Shown here: positions 15,813-26,210 of the stretch, one piece after another | Numbering within the stretch: the stretch's first letter is position 1 | Layout of the letters: every line of letters begins with the position of its first letter | Assembly (NCBI RefSeq): GCF_000744455.1 | Contig: NZ_JQLY01000001.1 | Location: 2,262,501-2,326,500 of the forward strand | Length of the DNA stretch: 64,000 bases | Direction of reading: 5' to 3' | Origin: Methanobacterium sp. SMA-27 | Lineage (GTDB): Archaea > Methanobacteriota > Methanobacteria > Methanobacteriales > Methanobacteriaceae | Notes under the pieces: generated by a model | What the model was told of the DNA's origin: nothing | The model's database searches: none | What the model saw: only the letters and a program-made list of their open reading frames with translations | Translations under genes and position numbers: made by a program

Positions 15813-16745
15813 TTAATAATATACTTTCACAGCTTCTTTCAAGTCGTTATAGAGTCCAAGTGCTGCTAAAGCCCCTATTTCCCCAGCGGCCCCTGTAACT
15901 TGAACTAACTGTACACCTACTTCTTTTGCTACTTTTTCTGCATCTTCCACATACATCATAGACTTTTTAGTGTCTTCAGCATATGTTCTAAGTTTAGCAG
16001 GCACTTTAAATCCGTCAAGAACAGCTATTGCAGTCTTTTCTGAAAGTGTGTCTTTTTTAAGGAGTTGGCATGTTTTATCAACCAATTCATCCCTTCTTCC
16101 CGGCTCTACTGCAAATACAAGTGCTATTGCAACGCAATTTTGGGTCTTATTTGGATTATGTGGGTAGAGTTGACATGTGACATGATCAATATATTCAAAT
16201 CCCATATTTGCTAGTTCCATTCCAACATTGTTGGCAAGTGTCCATGTAGCTCCTTCTTGTTTTGTGTCTGTATCATCAACTCCAATAACAACCTTCTGCA
16301 TTTTTGGAGTTACAACAGCTGCTCTTCCTACCTTTGATCCTCCACCAATGTCGTAAAGTTCTACACGTTTTACACCTTGTGCCATACCTCGACACATAGC
16401 TGCGCCAACACCCGCTCCAGCAAGACCAGCATGTACAATCTTCACCTCATCCTCTTCAACGGATACTTCTTCTATTCCTGCTGCTGAAAAGCTCGGTTTA
16501 AGATTCATATTTGCTTTACCTATGTTAAGATGGTAAATGTGCCTGTCTCCATCTCTTTTTGAATCAATTACAAGATTGCTTGTTCTTTTATACTGGTAAA
16601 CCATCCATTCAGAACCAGCCACACAGGGATGATATTCAACTAGCTCAACTTGGTCATCATCTACCATGGTAATGACTTTTTTGTAAGGTGCTATCCAAGG
16701 GTCTTTAAATTTAGTTTTTAAATCATCGGGGGTTAATATTTCCAT
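15813..16745 (-). CDS. Methanogenesis marker protein 11
   Basis: This 310-residue protein matches the methanogen-specific marker 11 family. Its C-terminal half carries VVIGVDDTDTKQEGATW, a motif shared with TiaS (tRNA-Ile2 agmatidine synthetase) ATP-binding domains, and DHVTCQLYPHNPNKTQNCV. The N-terminal half includes VEYHPCVAGSEWMVYQYKR and a HAGLAGAGVGAAMCRG segment. The family is found almost only in methanogens, but its reaction is not established; the TiaS-like part suggests an ATP-dependent modification. A GGAGAG site precedes the ATG at 16745. It stands alone between convergent and tandem neighbours. Confidence 0.9.
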   Translation of the reverse strand: MEILTPDDLKTKFKDPWIAPYKKVITMVDDDQVELVEYHPCVAGSEWMVYQYKRTSNLVIDSKRDGDRHIYHLNIGKANMNLKPSFSAAGIEEVSVEEDEVKIVHAGLAGAGVGAAMCRGMAQGVKRVELYDIGGGSKVGRAAVVTPKMQKVVIGVDDTDTKQEGATWTLANNVGMELANMGFEYIDHVTCQLYPHNPNKTQNCVAIALVFAVEPGRRDELVDKTCQLLKKDTLSEKTAIAVLDGFKVPAKLRTYAEDTKKSMMYVEDAEKVAKEVGVQLVQVTGAAGEIGALAALGLYNDLKEAVKVYY

Positions 16746-16908
16746 GAAAACTCTCCAAGAATTTATTCAGGTATTAATCAGACATTTTAGTTACAGTAAT
16801 CAATTATGATAATGTTATGTCCAAATACTATTTCATAGTATTTTATGATTACACTTATGTTATAGTATTAATTAATTTATAAAATTCAATTTAAAAAAAA
16901 TAGAGTAA

Positions 16909-17319
16909 TTATTGTAACCTTTCAACCATTTTAACAGCTGCCTCTACAGCTCGTTTACCATAATCTATACGTTGATGAGCCTCAAGTCTTGTCATTTTTG
17001 GGCCTGTTATTCCTAGTGCAACAGGTTTACTGTAGTCCAGTGAAAGGTCTGTCATTTTACGAGATGCATGTTGTATAACAATTTCATCGTGGGATGTTGC
17101 ACCTTCTATTACTGCTCCAATTGTAACTACAGCATCAATATCTTCCTGTTTAAGGAGTTTTTTAATTGCCAGTGGCATGTCAAAAACACCCGGCACCGTT
17201 ATTACTTCCGTTATCTCAGATTCTAGGAATTTTGCATGTTCTTTTGCTAGCTCTAACATCATGTGAGTTATATCATAGTTGAATTCTGAAACTACTGCTC
17301 CAATCCTGACTTTTACCAT
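16909..17319 (-). CDS. ribH: 6,7-dimethyl-8-ribityllumazine synthase
   Basis: This 136-residue enzyme condenses a pyrimidinedione with dihydroxybutanone phosphate to make lumazine, the penultimate riboflavin intermediate. It is therefore also needed for F420 and FMN/FAD pathways. Motifs are SEFNYDIT near the start, [12 protein letters not shown], the catalytic loop GATSHDEIV and [15 protein letters not shown]. The length matches archaeal RibH. An AAGGAGTG site precedes the ATG. It follows the cysteine desulfurase and a tiny membrane gene on the same strand. Confidence 0.95.
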   Translation of the reverse strand: MVKVRIGAVVSEFNYDITHMMLELAKEHAKFLESEITEVITVPGVFDMPLAIKKLLKQEDIDAVVTIGAVIEGATSHDEIVIQHASRKMTDLSLDYSKPVALGITGPKMTRLEAHQRIDYGKRAVEAAVKMVERLQ

Positions 17320-17439
17320 TTATACCACACTCCTTCTTTAGAATACTTATTCAATTGTTATTAGATCATGATTAAATATCCTGACCAATCTTATCCAGAA
17401 TTTTGTTCAGTTTAAACAATTAATTAATGATTTTTATAA

Positions 17440-17523
17440 TTATATTAATAAAATTGCTCCTGCAACTGCACTAAATACCATTATAAGAATTATAAATATT
17501 GCAATGTACTGTGCTCTATTCAT
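17440..17523 (-). CDS. 27-residue single-helix membrane peptide
   Basis: This frame starts with ATG at 17523, five bases after the end of the cysteine desulfurase gene, and its GGAGATTG ribosome site lies within the end of that gene. The product is MNRAQ followed by one long hydrophobic helix (YIAIFIILIMVFSAVAGAILLI). Position and ribosome site suggest a real, cotranscribed gene. The function is unknown. It differs in sequence from the two mini-proteins at 2.6 and 3.7 kb. Confidence 0.5.
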   Translation of the reverse strand: MNRAQYIAIFIILIMVFSAVAGAILLI

Positions 17524-17528
17524 TTTTT

Positions 17529-18737
17529 TCAATCTCCAAAAAACTTAGAAATCTCCCTTAAAGTTTCTCCAAATATTTGAATTTCTTCCGCTGTATTGTA
17601 ATAATGTACAGATGTCCTCACTGTCCCCCCACGTTCATAAGACCCCATATGTCGTATTGCAGGGATTGCACAGTGGTAACCGCTTCTCACACAGATATTT
17701 TTGAGTTCGTCCAGTATCTTTGCAACATCATGCGCATTTACTCCATCTATATTGAAGGATACTATCCCATAAATATTTTCGGGACTACCGTATATAATTG
17801 TATTATCTATGCTATTTATCTCTTGGAATAATTTTGAAGTAAGTTTTTTGCTATGGTTTTCAATTTTATCCATACCTATATTTTTAAGATAATCTACAGC
17901 TGCTCCTAATCCAATAACTCCAGCAATATTCTGAGTTCCCCCTTCAAATCTAGCAGGCACATCTTCAAATTCAAATTTAGCCTCTGTAACATCAACAACA
18001 GTTCCACCACCTAAATTCGTGGGTTCCAGTTTCTCTACAGATTTCTCGCTGCAGTATAAAAATCCTGTTCCTACTGGGCCAAGAAATCCTTTATGTCCTG
18101 GAAATGATACAAAATCTGCTTTAATTTTTTTTACATCAAGTTTCATATGCCCGGCAGATTGTGCAGCATCTACATGATAAAGAATATCATTTTCATCTGC
18201 AATTTTACCTATTTCATTTATTGGTTGAACCGAACCTATTGCATTAGAAATATGCGTAGTTGTTATGAGTTTAGTATTATCATCAACAGCTGATTCAACA
18301 TCATAAGGATCAATTATACCAAATTCATCAGCCTTTATGATTTTGAGATTCACACCGAACTTCTTTAAGTTTAACCAAGGAATAAAGTTAGAATGATGTT
18401 CTATATTGGGAACAATTATAGAGTCTCCCTTTTTAAAATTAAAACCATTTGCAACAAGATTTATTGCTTCAGTTGTGTTTTTTGTGAATATTACCTCTGA
18501 TGGTCCACAACCAACGAACTTTGAAATCCGAGACCTTGCTCCTTCAAATTCTTTGGTTGATTTAACCGCCATTCTATACGCGCCTCTACCAGTGTTGGAA
18601 TTATAGTTGTAGAAATAATCGCACATTGCATCAACAACTGGTTTTGGAGTCGGTGTAGTACTTGCTGCGTCTAAATATATTACATCTTCAAGTAAGGGTA
18701 TGTCCGCCCTGATGTCAATATTGGTACTATTTTCCAT
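17529..18737 (-). CDS. Cysteine desulfurase, SufS/CsdA type
   Basis: This 402-residue PLP enzyme of aminotransferase class V takes sulfur from cysteine for Fe-S clusters or thiolation. Visible features are YLDAASTTPTPKPVV at the N-terminus, NTTEAINLVANG, EHHSNFIPW, the PLP region VDAAQSAGH with the Schiff-base Lys in FPGHKG (about residue 225) and the catalytic Cys in VRSGYHCA. The short loop around that Cys and overall similarity place it with SufS rather than IscS. Many methanogens lack or rarely use such enzymes, so its presence is informative. A GGAGCAT site precedes the ATG. It is followed by a 27-residue gene and then ribH. Confidence 0.9.
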   Translation of the reverse strand: MENSTNIDIRADIPLLEDVIYLDAASTTPTPKPVVDAMCDYFYNYNSNTGRGAYRMAVKSTKEFEGARSRISKFVGCGPSEVIFTKNTTEAINLVANGFNFKKGDSIIVPNIEHHSNFIPWLNLKKFGVNLKIIKADEFGIIDPYDVESAVDDNTKLITTTHISNAIGSVQPINEIGKIADENDILYHVDAAQSAGHMKLDVKKIKADFVSFPGHKGFLGPVGTGFLYCSEKSVEKLEPTNLGGGTVVDVTEAKFEFEDVPARFEGGTQNIAGVIGLGAAVDYLKNIGMDKIENHSKKLTSKLFQEINSIDNTIIYGSPENIYGIVSFNIDGVNAHDVAKILDELKNICVRSGYHCAIPAIRHMGSYERGGTVRTSVHYYNTAEEIQIFGETLREISKFFGD

Positions 18738-18871
18738 ACTTATGCTCCAAATTTTATTCAGAATTATTTGTTTATGTATATTCCATGTTATAATTAAATA
18801 ATCACAAGTATCAAGTAATTTTTGATTAGATTAGTAAATATAGTAAAAAAAGTAGGAAATTTGAATAAAAC

Positions 18872-19861
18872 CTATTCTCTCACGAACTTGGTCTTTACTT
18901 CTGCAGCCATTTCCATAGTAGTAGCATTACCACCAAGGTCGGCGGTAACAACTTTATTCTCTCTTAGAACAGTTATTAGTGCTTTTTCAAGTTTTCTTGC
19001 TTCTTCATTCTCATCAAGATAGTCCAGCATCATCACAGCCGACAATATCATAGCAGAAGGATTTGCAATACCTTTTCCTGCAAGTCTTGGAGCTGAACCA
19101 TGAACCGGTTCGAATAATCCTTGATTTTCACCTATATTTGCTGATGGTATGAGTCCTAATCCTCCAACAAGTCCAGCTCCCTCATCCGATAGTATATCCC
19201 CGAATAGGTTGGTTGTAACTATAATATCAAACATATTAGGGTGGGTTATTAAAAACATTGCAGTTGCATCAACATATTTATCATCGGTTTCTATTTCAGT
19301 GAACTCTTCTGCAACTTTATAAAAGTTATTCTTGAAAATTCCATCGGTTTTTTTCAGCACATTTGCCTTATGAACAGCTGTTACCTTTTTCCTTCCAGTT
19401 TTTTCAGCATATTCAAATGCAAATCTACATATCCTCTCTGATGCTTTGTTGGTTATGACCCTAACTGCTGTTGCTCCATCCTCTGTGTACTCCTCAATTC
19501 CAGAGTATAGTCCTTCGGTGTTTTCTCTAACTATAACAAAGTCTACATCATCAAAAATACATTTAGTACCAGGATAGGCCTTAACTGGTCTGAGATTTAC
19601 AAATAAGTCTAATTCCCGCCTGAGTTTAACTATTACATCAGCAGCAGATTCCCCCGCTGCACCAAACAAACATGCTTGTGATTGTTTGACAATATCTATT
19701 GTTTCTTGTGGTAGAGGTATTCCAGTTTTTTCTGCATATTCATCTCCTGCATCAGCAAACTTGAATTCAAATTCAATGTCAGAAGCATCTAATATATGAA
19801 GTGTTGCTTCCATAACCTCTTTTCCTATTCCATCTCCAGGTATAACCGCTATTTTGTACAT
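18872..19861 (-). CDS. leuB: 3-isopropylmalate dehydrogenase (isocitrate/isopropylmalate dehydrogenase family)
   Basis: This 329-residue oxidative decarboxylase starts MYKIAVIPGDGIGKEVM and carries the family motifs LRRELDLFVNLRPVKAYPG, the VRENTEGLYSG loop, HKANVLKKTDG and NLFGDILSDEGAGLVGGLG. It oxidises and decarboxylates 3-isopropylmalate in leucine synthesis. The close homologue AksF works on homoisocitrate for coenzyme B, and the two are hard to separate by eye. Position directly after leuC and leuD homologues favours leucine synthesis. All three genes run on the minus strand. Confidence 0.88.
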   Translation of the reverse strand: MYKIAVIPGDGIGKEVMEATLHILDASDIEFEFKFADAGDEYAEKTGIPLPQETIDIVKQSQACLFGAAGESAADVIVKLRRELDLFVNLRPVKAYPGTKCIFDDVDFVIVRENTEGLYSGIEEYTEDGATAVRVITNKASERICRFAFEYAEKTGRKKVTAVHKANVLKKTDGIFKNNFYKVAEEFTEIETDDKYVDATAMFLITHPNMFDIIVTTNLFGDILSDEGAGLVGGLGLIPSANIGENQGLFEPVHGSAPRLAGKGIANPSAMILSAVMMLDYLDENEEARKLEKALITVLRENKVVTADLGGNATTMEMAAEVKTKFVRE

Positions 19862-19943
19862 TAAAACACCATTTTAGCTTTATTTCCTTAAAAATTAATT
19901 ATTGTATTTTTTATATAATCTTAATTTCTACAATTTAATCTTA

Positions 19944-20444
19944 TTATTCTTCCTTTATCTCTGCAAGGTGATTTTTGAGGTAGTTTATTAATCCACCGTC
20001 TTTCATGATCCCTAGCATGAAATCAGGTAATGGTTTGATCTCAAACTCTTCAGAGGTATCTAAATCCTTTAGAATTCCTTTGTCTATATCAATTTCTATA
20101 ATATCTCCCTCTGATATGTGTCCTTCTATATCTTTGGCTTCTATTAGAGGAAGACCTATATTTATAGAGTTTCTGTAGAATATTCTTGCAAATGATTCTG
20201 CAACAACAGCAGATATTCCTGCCCCTTTAATTGCTATTGGTGCATGTTCCCTTGAGGATCCACAGCCGAAATTTTTGCCTGCAACCATTATGTCTCCTTT
20301 TTTAACTTTTTTTGAGAATTCGGGATCACATCCTTCCATAACACATGCTGCTAGTTCTTTTTCGTCTCTTAATACAAGATATCTTCCAGGTATTATAATA
20401 TCAGTATCAACATCGTCTCCAAATTTCCAGACTTTTCCTTTCAT
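19944..20444 (-). CDS. leuD: 3-isopropylmalate dehydratase small subunit
   Basis: This swivel-domain subunit of about 166 residues begins [19 protein letters not shown] and includes the [14 protein letters not shown] motif. In archaeal enzymes the loop after GRY is reported to set substrate choice, with YLRT in homoaconitase and YLVY-like in isopropylmalate isomerase. Here it reads YLVL, which favours leucine synthesis over coenzyme B. The start at 20444 is chosen for the GGAAGGTG site; an upstream GTG at 20453 overlaps that site. It lies between the large subunit and leuB. Confidence 0.88.
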   Translation of the reverse strand: MKGKVWKFGDDVDTDIIIPGRYLVLRDEKELAACVMEGCDPEFSKKVKKGDIMVAGKNFGCGSSREHAPIAIKGAGISAVVAESFARIFYRNSINIGLPLIEAKDIEGHISEGDIIEIDIDKGILKDLDTSEEFEIKPLPDFMLGIMKDGGLINYLKNHLAEIKEE

Positions 20445-20512
20445 TTCAAACACCTTCCAAATATTTTATGTTCTGTTTCCATTTCTAAAGATTTTTATTA
20501 GACTAAATTTCA

Positions 20513-21769
20513 TTAAATTACCCTCGGATCGGTAATTTTCCCTTTGATTGCGGAAGCTGCTGCCACTGCTGCAGAGCTAAGATATACTTCTGCATCAGGA
20601 CTTCCCTGTCTTCCCTTAAAGTTTCTATTTGATGTTGAAAGGCTAACTTCACCGGGCCCCACAAGTCCGATGTGCCCACCTAAACAGGGGCCACAACAAG
20701 GATTGCATACCAATGCCCCAGAATCTACAAAAGTTCTTAAAAGACCTTCATCCATTGCTTTGGTATATACTTCTCTAGACGCAGGTATTACAAGCATTCT
20801 AATATTTTTTGATACTTCTTTTCCTTTTATTATCTTTGCAGCAGTTCTCAGATCGCTTAACCGCCCATTTGTGCAAGATCCTAGGAATACCTGATCGATA
20901 GGTGTACCTTCCACTTCAGAAACAGGTTTTACATTATCCACATTATGCGGACATGCTATCTGTGGTTCAAGTTCATTGACATTGACATGTATGGTTTCAA
21001 GTGAAGGTGCATGATCATCTGTTTTTATTATTTCGTAGGATTTGGTTGATCTCCCCTTTAGGTAATTGATTGTCTTTTGATCGGGTTCAACAAGACCAGT
21101 TTTACCTCCCATTTCAATTGCCATATTGCAAAGAACCATTCTATCAGAAATACTCATATTTCGTGTTGTTTCCCCTCCGAATTCACATGCTTTATAAGTG
21201 GCACCATCTGCACCTATGTTACCTATTATATTGAGAACAACATCCTTTGCGAACACATTGTCCTGTAATTTTCCAGTAATATCAAATTTTATTGTTTCAG
21301 GTACCTTAAACCAAAGTTTTCCGGTTGCAAATACCATTGCCATATCTGTAGATCCTATTCCTGTAGCAAATGCACCTAATGCACCATGTGTACAAGTATG
21401 GGAATCTGTACCAACAACAACTTCACCAGGTACTACATGTCCCTTTTCAGGAAGAACTTGGTGACATACGCCTTCTCTTACATCGTAAAAATTCTTGATT
21501 CCTTGTTCTTCTACAAATTTCCTCATTATCATGTGATTATTTGCTGCGTCAATAGAATCAGCTGGAACTTGATGATCAAAAACAATCACTATTTTGTCTG
21601 GATCCCATACCTTTTCTACCCCTATTTTCTCAAAAGATTCCACAGATAGTGGCCCTGTTAAATCGTGAGTCATGGCAACATCTATATTTGCCATTATTAT
21701 TTCCCCTGCTTCTGATTCTTTATTTCCAGATGCTTTTGCTAGTATTTTTTCTGCCATGGTCATTGCCAT
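20513..21769 (-). CDS. leuC: 3-isopropylmalate dehydratase large subunit
   Basis: This 418-residue aconitase-family subunit carries an iron-sulfur cluster that isomerises 2- to 3-isopropylmalate with LeuD. It shows FDHQVPADS, the [21 protein letters not shown] motif, and the cluster cysteines in LGSCTNGR and CNPCCGPC. The length is usual for the archaeal two-subunit form (LeuC/HacA). The HacA paralogue for coenzyme B is very similar, and assignment rests on the partner and on leuB next door. A GGAGGAAT site precedes the ATG at 21769. It is the first gene of leuCDB. Confidence 0.9.
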   Translation of the reverse strand: MAMTMAEKILAKASGNKESEAGEIIMANIDVAMTHDLTGPLSVESFEKIGVEKVWDPDKIVIVFDHQVPADSIDAANNHMIMRKFVEEQGIKNFYDVREGVCHQVLPEKGHVVPGEVVVGTDSHTCTHGALGAFATGIGSTDMAMVFATGKLWFKVPETIKFDITGKLQDNVFAKDVVLNIIGNIGADGATYKACEFGGETTRNMSISDRMVLCNMAIEMGGKTGLVEPDQKTINYLKGRSTKSYEIIKTDDHAPSLETIHVNVNELEPQIACPHNVDNVKPVSEVEGTPIDQVFLGSCTNGRLSDLRTAAKIIKGKEVSKNIRMLVIPASREVYTKAMDEGLLRTFVDSGALVCNPCCGPCLGGHIGLVGPGEVSLSTSNRNFKGRQGSPDAEVYLSSAAVAAASAIKGKITDPRVI

Positions 21770-21838
21770 TTAAATTCCTCCAATTTAGATTTCATTTATT
21801 TTAAAATGCTCAAAATTCCACATAGCTTACGATATCTG

Positions 21839-22261
21839 TTAAATGATAACTGTAATTTTATCCACTATTTTAATGAAGTTTTCAACTTCTTCCGGGTTTA
21901 AAATCTTTAACATCTTCTTGATAGTATTTTTATGAACCTGTTTATGCATTTTCATTATCTCTTTACCTTTAGAAGTGAGTTTTAAAAAATAAAAACGTTT
22001 ATCAGTTGTAGATTGAATTTTATTTACAATATCAAGATCAATAAGCTGATTAATCGCAATTGAAACTGTTGATTTTTTAAGATCAAGAGTTTTTGAAATT
22101 TCTGAAACGCTTATACCTTCGTTTTTATCTATCAATTCAATATAGTATAATTGTCTTAGAGTATATTCCTTCAAATCACCTGTCAGAAGCTCTGTTTGAA
22201 ATTTTTGCATTAATTCGCTTAATTTATCCATTGATTCCACTAATTCGAGCTCTTGATTCAC
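21839..22261 (-). CDS. MarR-family transcription regulator
   Basis: This 140-residue winged-helix protein has N-terminal helix LVESMDKLSELMQKF, a recognition region SVSEISKTLDLKKSTVSIAINQLIDLDIV and a wing STTDKRFYFLKLTSKGKEI. A long dimerisation helix follows. The start is GTG at 22261 with an AGAGGTGA site. It is about 70 bp upstream of leuC on the same strand and divergent from the RPA gene. A 16-bp perfect inverted repeat sits between its TATA-like box and its start, which suggests autoregulation. The ligand is unknown. Confidence 0.88.
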   Translation of the reverse strand: MNQELELVESMDKLSELMQKFQTELLTGDLKEYTLRQLYYIELIDKNEGISVSEISKTLDLKKSTVSIAINQLIDLDIVNKIQSTTDKRFYFLKLTSKGKEIMKMHKQVHKNTIKKMLKILNPEEVENFIKIVDKITVII

Positions 22262-22283
22262 TTGTTTTCACCTCTTGGATATA

Positions 22284-22299
22284 TAGTTTTATCAAACTA
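22284..22299. promoter_or_regulatory. Perfect inverted repeat, candidate MarR operator
   Basis: TAGTTT, a TATC spacer and AAACTA form a perfect two-fold palindrome 23 bp upstream of the marR start. It lies just after the TATA-like box on the minus strand, where a bound dimer would block initiation. MarR proteins commonly bind sites of this size, but binding here is inferred. Confidence 0.5.
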
Positions 22300-22300
22300 A

Positions 22301-22313
22301 CTATTATAAAAGG
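22301..22313 (-). promoter_or_regulatory. TATA-like box of the marR gene
   Basis: On the minus strand the sequence reads CCTTTTATAATAG, which resembles an archaeal BRE/TATA pair. It lies about 40-50 bp before the GTG start, which would place initiation near 22283. Confidence 0.4.
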
Positions 22314-22578
22314 TTTGCTATTTTGTCAAAATACTAAAAATTTACACGAATTAATATTGAGTTTATTAACAATCTCGTTAAAAGTAAAAACAATATAATT
22401 ATAATATTAAATTTTTTTAGAAATTAAAATAAGAGTAATGATGATATATTTTAATGGTTCTTAAAATATAATAGTAATAAAATATTGATATTAAATAATA
22501 CATTAATTTCAGCAATTCATCAAACTGATATAAATTAAATATACTATGGATGAGAAATATTGAAGTGAGGGAACCCAA

Positions 22579-24951
22579 ATGAGCGGCGAGGAAATAAAGA
22601 GTGAATATGAAAAGATTAAGGATAAAATATCATACGATGACTTCTTAAAGAGAATGGAAGAACGGAAACATGATTACGAGGATGTTAGTTTCATGAGCGA
22701 GCTTGATATAGCCCGCACAATTGTTGGCGAATATATTAACGAAGCTAATAAACCTTTATCAGAGGCAAATGAAGCACATAAGATATCAGAACTCGAAACT
22801 GGTCGTGACAACATCAGTATAACAGGTAGAGTAATGCACATATCTCATGTGAAAAAATTTACCAGTAAAAAAGGAAGGGAAGGAAAACTTGCCAATATGA
22901 TATTATCCGATGATACAGGCGAAATACGAGTAGTACTATGGACAGAAAATATTAAATTCCTTAAAAAAATATCAGAAGGAGACGTTATTAAAATCAACAA
23001 TGCTGAAGTGAAGCAAGGATTCAGAGAAGATGAACTTCACATGAAGTTAGATTCAACCATACAGAAACTGGATGAAAAAGATTTTGAAACATTTCCCAAA
23101 TACGATGATAAGATCACCAATATAGAAGACATAAAGGGAGATATGCAGGTTAATGTAGTGGCCAGAATTTTGCGTATTCCAAAAATAAGAACTTTCAATA
23201 AAAAAGGGAAAGAGGGAAAAGTTTTATCACTCGAAATTCAGGATAAAACCGGTAAAATACAATTTACGCTTTGGAACAGAGACACCGATATTGTAGAAGA
23301 TCTTGAACTAAAGGAAGGAGATTCAATAAAAATATTGGGTGCCCTTGGAAGAACACGTGACAATGAAGTATCTTTATCCAATTCATGGGTAGGTAGAATC
23401 TTGAAGGGCGAATTTGATCTTCCAGAATACACCGAAACAATACAAAAAATTGGTGATGCGCATGAAATGCGTGATGTAACAGTTGTTGGTGTCATCTGCA
23501 AAATATATGATGCTATTACATTCATGAGAGACGATGGAAGTACAGGACAGGTAAGATCCCTCGAAATGGAAGATGATACTGGATCCATCAGGATAACTCT
23601 ATGGAATGATGATGCAAATATGGACCTGAAAAAAGGGGACATTATTAAAATTATCGGCGGAAATATTGAATTCGACGAATACTCCGGGACAGACTATAGA
23701 ATAAACACCAATTGGAATACTAAAATAATTATTAACCCGGAAATCGATGCTAAACTTAAGAAACAACTTCAAGAATGCGGCAAATATCTTAAACCATTAA
23801 AAATATCCCAAATACATGAAATGGATGAGGAAGGTGAAGAAATCGATGTTGTTGGGAGAATAGTAAATGTGTACGATCCATCCGAGTTTAATAGAGACGA
23901 TGGAACAACCGGGAAAGTCAGAACTATTGAAATTGGAGACGGTACAGGAATAATAAGAGCTTCTTTTTGGGATGATAAAGCAGAACTGTCATTCGCAGAA
24001 GGGGATCCAATAAAAATAGAAAATGCCCGGACACGTTTAGGAAACTACAACATGGATCTGTCTATTGGCAGAACAGCTAGGATTGTTAAACCTAACCCAG
24101 AAGAAATAAACGATTTACCTGCCATAAACGAAATCGAAGATTCTATTTATTCCACCAAAACCATTAGCGAATTGAATGATGGGGACCGTAATGTAAGGCT
24201 AATTGGGAGAGTTATTAATATCTATGATCCAAACGAATTCCAGCGTGCCGATGGAAGCAAAGGAACTGTTAGAACAATAGAAATAGCCGATGGAACTGGA
24301 GTAATTAGGGCTTCATTCTGGGATGAAAAATCAGAAACTCCATTAAATGTCGGAGATACAATAAAAATAGAAAATCCTCGTGTAAACCTACGTGACGATA
24401 AAATAGAACTCAGTGTGGGCAGAAATACAAATGTGACAAAAGCAACAGATGAAGAAACTGAAAAACTCCCTTCTTTTGATGATATAAAAGAAATGATCTA
24501 TAAAACCAAGAAGATCGATGATATTGGAGAGGAAGATCGTAATATAAAAGTAACAGGACAAATTGTAGAAGCCTATGGAAACAGAATACTCTATGAAATG
24601 TGTCCTAACTGTAATAAACGAGTGAGCTTGGTAGATAATATTTATATCTGCGATATATGCGGAGAAGAGATAGATGAACCCAATTATCTTATGATAATAC
24701 CATGTGTTATTGAAGATGATACAGGGACAATGCGCGTTACATTCTTCAGAACCGCCGCAGAAGAACTAATTGGAATGAAAATGCAAGAAATTATTGAGGT
24801 AATCCAAAAAACTGGAGATGAAGGATCGCTCGAAGATAAAGTATCAGATCTTGTTGGCCACGAAATCACAATTATTGCTGATGCTAGCTTTGACGAATAC
24901 AACGAGGAAATACGACTCAATGCTAAAAAACTTGTTGAAATAAAGTTGTAA
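22579..24951 (+). CDS. rpa: Replication protein A, six OB-folds plus zinc finger
   Basis: This 790-residue single-stranded DNA-binding protein acts in replication, repair and recombination. After an N-terminal helical part I count six OB-folds, starting near residues 80, 190, 300, 418, 535 and 650. Each has a GRV...G(K)VR or LANMIL-type strand and a DDTGxIRxxLW core. Folds four and five are nearly identical ([11 protein letters not shown] and [27 protein letters not shown] in both), so they arose by recent duplication. The sixth carries a four-cysteine zinc finger (CPNCNK, CDICGEE). Start ATG 22579 follows a GTGAGGG site. Known archaeal RPAs of this type have four or five folds. Confidence 0.95.
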   Translation: MSGEEIKSEYEKIKDKISYDDFLKRMEERKHDYEDVSFMSELDIARTIVGEYINEANKPLSEANEAHKISELETGRDNISITGRVMHISHVKKFTSKKGREGKLANMILSDDTGEIRVVLWTENIKFLKKISEGDVIKINNAEVKQGFREDELHMKLDSTIQKLDEKDFETFPKYDDKITNIEDIKGDMQVNVVARILRIPKIRTFNKKGKEGKVLSLEIQDKTGKIQFTLWNRDTDIVEDLELKEGDSIKILGALGRTRDNEVSLSNSWVGRILKGEFDLPEYTETIQKIGDAHEMRDVTVVGVICKIYDAITFMRDDGSTGQVRSLEMEDDTGSIRITLWNDDANMDLKKGDIIKIIGGNIEFDEYSGTDYRINTNWNTKIIINPEIDAKLKKQLQECGKYLKPLKISQIHEMDEEGEEIDVVGRIVNVYDPSEFNRDDGTTGKVRTIEIGDGTGIIRASFWDDKAELSFAEGDPIKIENARTRLGNYNMDLSIGRTARIVKPNPEEINDLPAINEIEDSIYSTKTISELNDGDRNVRLIGRVINIYDPNEFQRADGSKGTVRTIEIADGTGVIRASFWDEKSETPLNVGDTIKIENPRVNLRDDKIELSVGRNTNVTKATDEETEKLPSFDDIKEMIYKTKKIDDIGEEDRNIKVTGQIVEAYGNRILYEMCPNCNKRVSLVDNIYICDICGEEIDEPNYLMIIPCVIEDDTGTMRVTFFRTAAEELIGMKMQEIIEVIQKTGDEGSLEDKVSDLVGHEITIIADASFDEYNEEIRLNAKKLVEIKL

Positions 24952-25182
24952 TAAACAATTAACCATATGGAAGTTTATGAGTATTATGGATTTCCTAGCT
25001 AATTGATCAATCTTTAAATAGTGCATCTGTAAATGTTGTATTTGATCCTAGGAATAATTCGAATACTTTTAACAGAAATTTCAAAATGTTTGATATGACT
25101 AGGAAATTTACTCATTAAATATTATTTAACAAAATAAATGGACTTTCTGAATTGAATTATTTAAACAATAAAGGGGATTAAA

Positions 25183-26118
25183 ATGGTAGAACTCGAAGAC
25201 TTGCCAAATGTGGGTGAAAAAACTGCCCAGAAATTGAGAGATGCTGGTTTCGCCGATATGATGAGATTGGCTACCGCAACTGCAAAGGAATTAAGTGTTA
25301 AAGCCGAAATAGGAGAAGGTGTTGCTGAAAAAGTTATAGAAGCTGCAAGAAAATCTGAACAGATTGATTTTGAAACAGCAATGGATGTGATGGAAAGACG
25401 AAAGGACGTTGGAAGGATAACAACTGGTAGTACCGGTCTTGATGAACTTATTGGCGGAGGAATTGAAACACAATCCATAACAGAAGTATTTGGTGAATTC
25501 GGATCTGGAAAAAGTCAGATATCCCACGAACTAGCCGTTACAGTACAATTACCTCCGGAAAGAGGAGGTTTATCTGGAGACTGTGTATTCATAGATACTG
25601 AAAACACATTTAGACCTGAAAGAATAAAACAGATCGCAGATGGTCTTGAACTTGATGTGGAAGAAGTTTTAACTAAAATACACATTGCAAGAGCATTCAA
25701 TTCAAGTCATCAAATATTGATGGCAGACAAGGTTAACGAATTGATCCAGAGCGGCACAAATATTAGACTTGTAATAGTGGACTCTCTAACTGCACATTTC
25801 CGTGCTGAATATATTGGAAGGGAATCCCTTGCAACTAGGCAACAGAAACTGAACCAACATTTGCATACTCTTCAAAACATTGCTAACACCTATAATGTAG
25901 GTGTTTTCGTTACAAACCAAGTTCAATCAAAACCAGATGCGTTCTTTGGAAGTCCAACCAAAGCAATAGGAGGACATGTGCTAGGTCATGCAGCAACATA
26001 TAGGATATGGCTCAAAAAGGGACTTGCAGGTAAAAGAATCGCAAGATTAGTGGATAGTCCACATTTACCAGAAGGCGAGGCAGTTTTCAAAGTAATAACA
26101 GAGGGAATTTCAGACTGA
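25183..26118 (+). CDS. radA: DNA repair and recombination protein RadA
   Basis: This 311-residue archaeal RecA/Rad51 recombinase forms filaments on single-stranded DNA and drives strand exchange. It has the N-terminal helix-hairpin-helix ([17 protein letters not shown]), the Walker [10 protein letters not shown] near residue 103, VFIDTENTF, Walker [13 protein letters not shown], the [11 protein letters not shown] loop and the usual C-terminus. There is no intein. It lies downstream of RPA on the same strand after 230 bp. The ribosome site is a weak AAGGGGATT. Confidence 0.97.
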   Translation: MVELEDLPNVGEKTAQKLRDAGFADMMRLATATAKELSVKAEIGEGVAEKVIEAARKSEQIDFETAMDVMERRKDVGRITTGSTGLDELIGGGIETQSITEVFGEFGSGKSQISHELAVTVQLPPERGGLSGDCVFIDTENTFRPERIKQIADGLELDVEEVLTKIHIARAFNSSHQILMADKVNELIQSGTNIRLVIVDSLTAHFRAEYIGRESLATRQQKLNQHLHTLQNIANTYNVGVFVTNQVQSKPDAFFGSPTKAIGGHVLGHAATYRIWLKKGLAGKRIARLVDSPHLPEGEAVFKVITEGISD

Positions 26119-26137
26119 TTCCCCTAATATTTTTTTT
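26103..26137 (+). terminator. Hairpin plus T-run after radA
   Basis: GGGAAT (26103-26108) pairs with ATTCCC (26118-26123), spanning the radA stop, and is followed by a run of eight T at 26130-26137. This fits an intrinsic-type terminator. Confidence 0.55.
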
Positions 26138-26210
26138 AAATATTAATTTTTTGATTTAATGATTTGTGAAAATAATTTTTTAATATAACAATTTTATATT
26201 GTCAGATAAT

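Noticed and set aside
18872..21769. Assignment of the three genes as aksD/aksE/aksF (coenzyme B) instead of leuCDB
   Set aside because: The specificity loop of the small subunit reads YLVL rather than YLRT, which favours isopropylmalate. The families are close, so this is not fully excluded.
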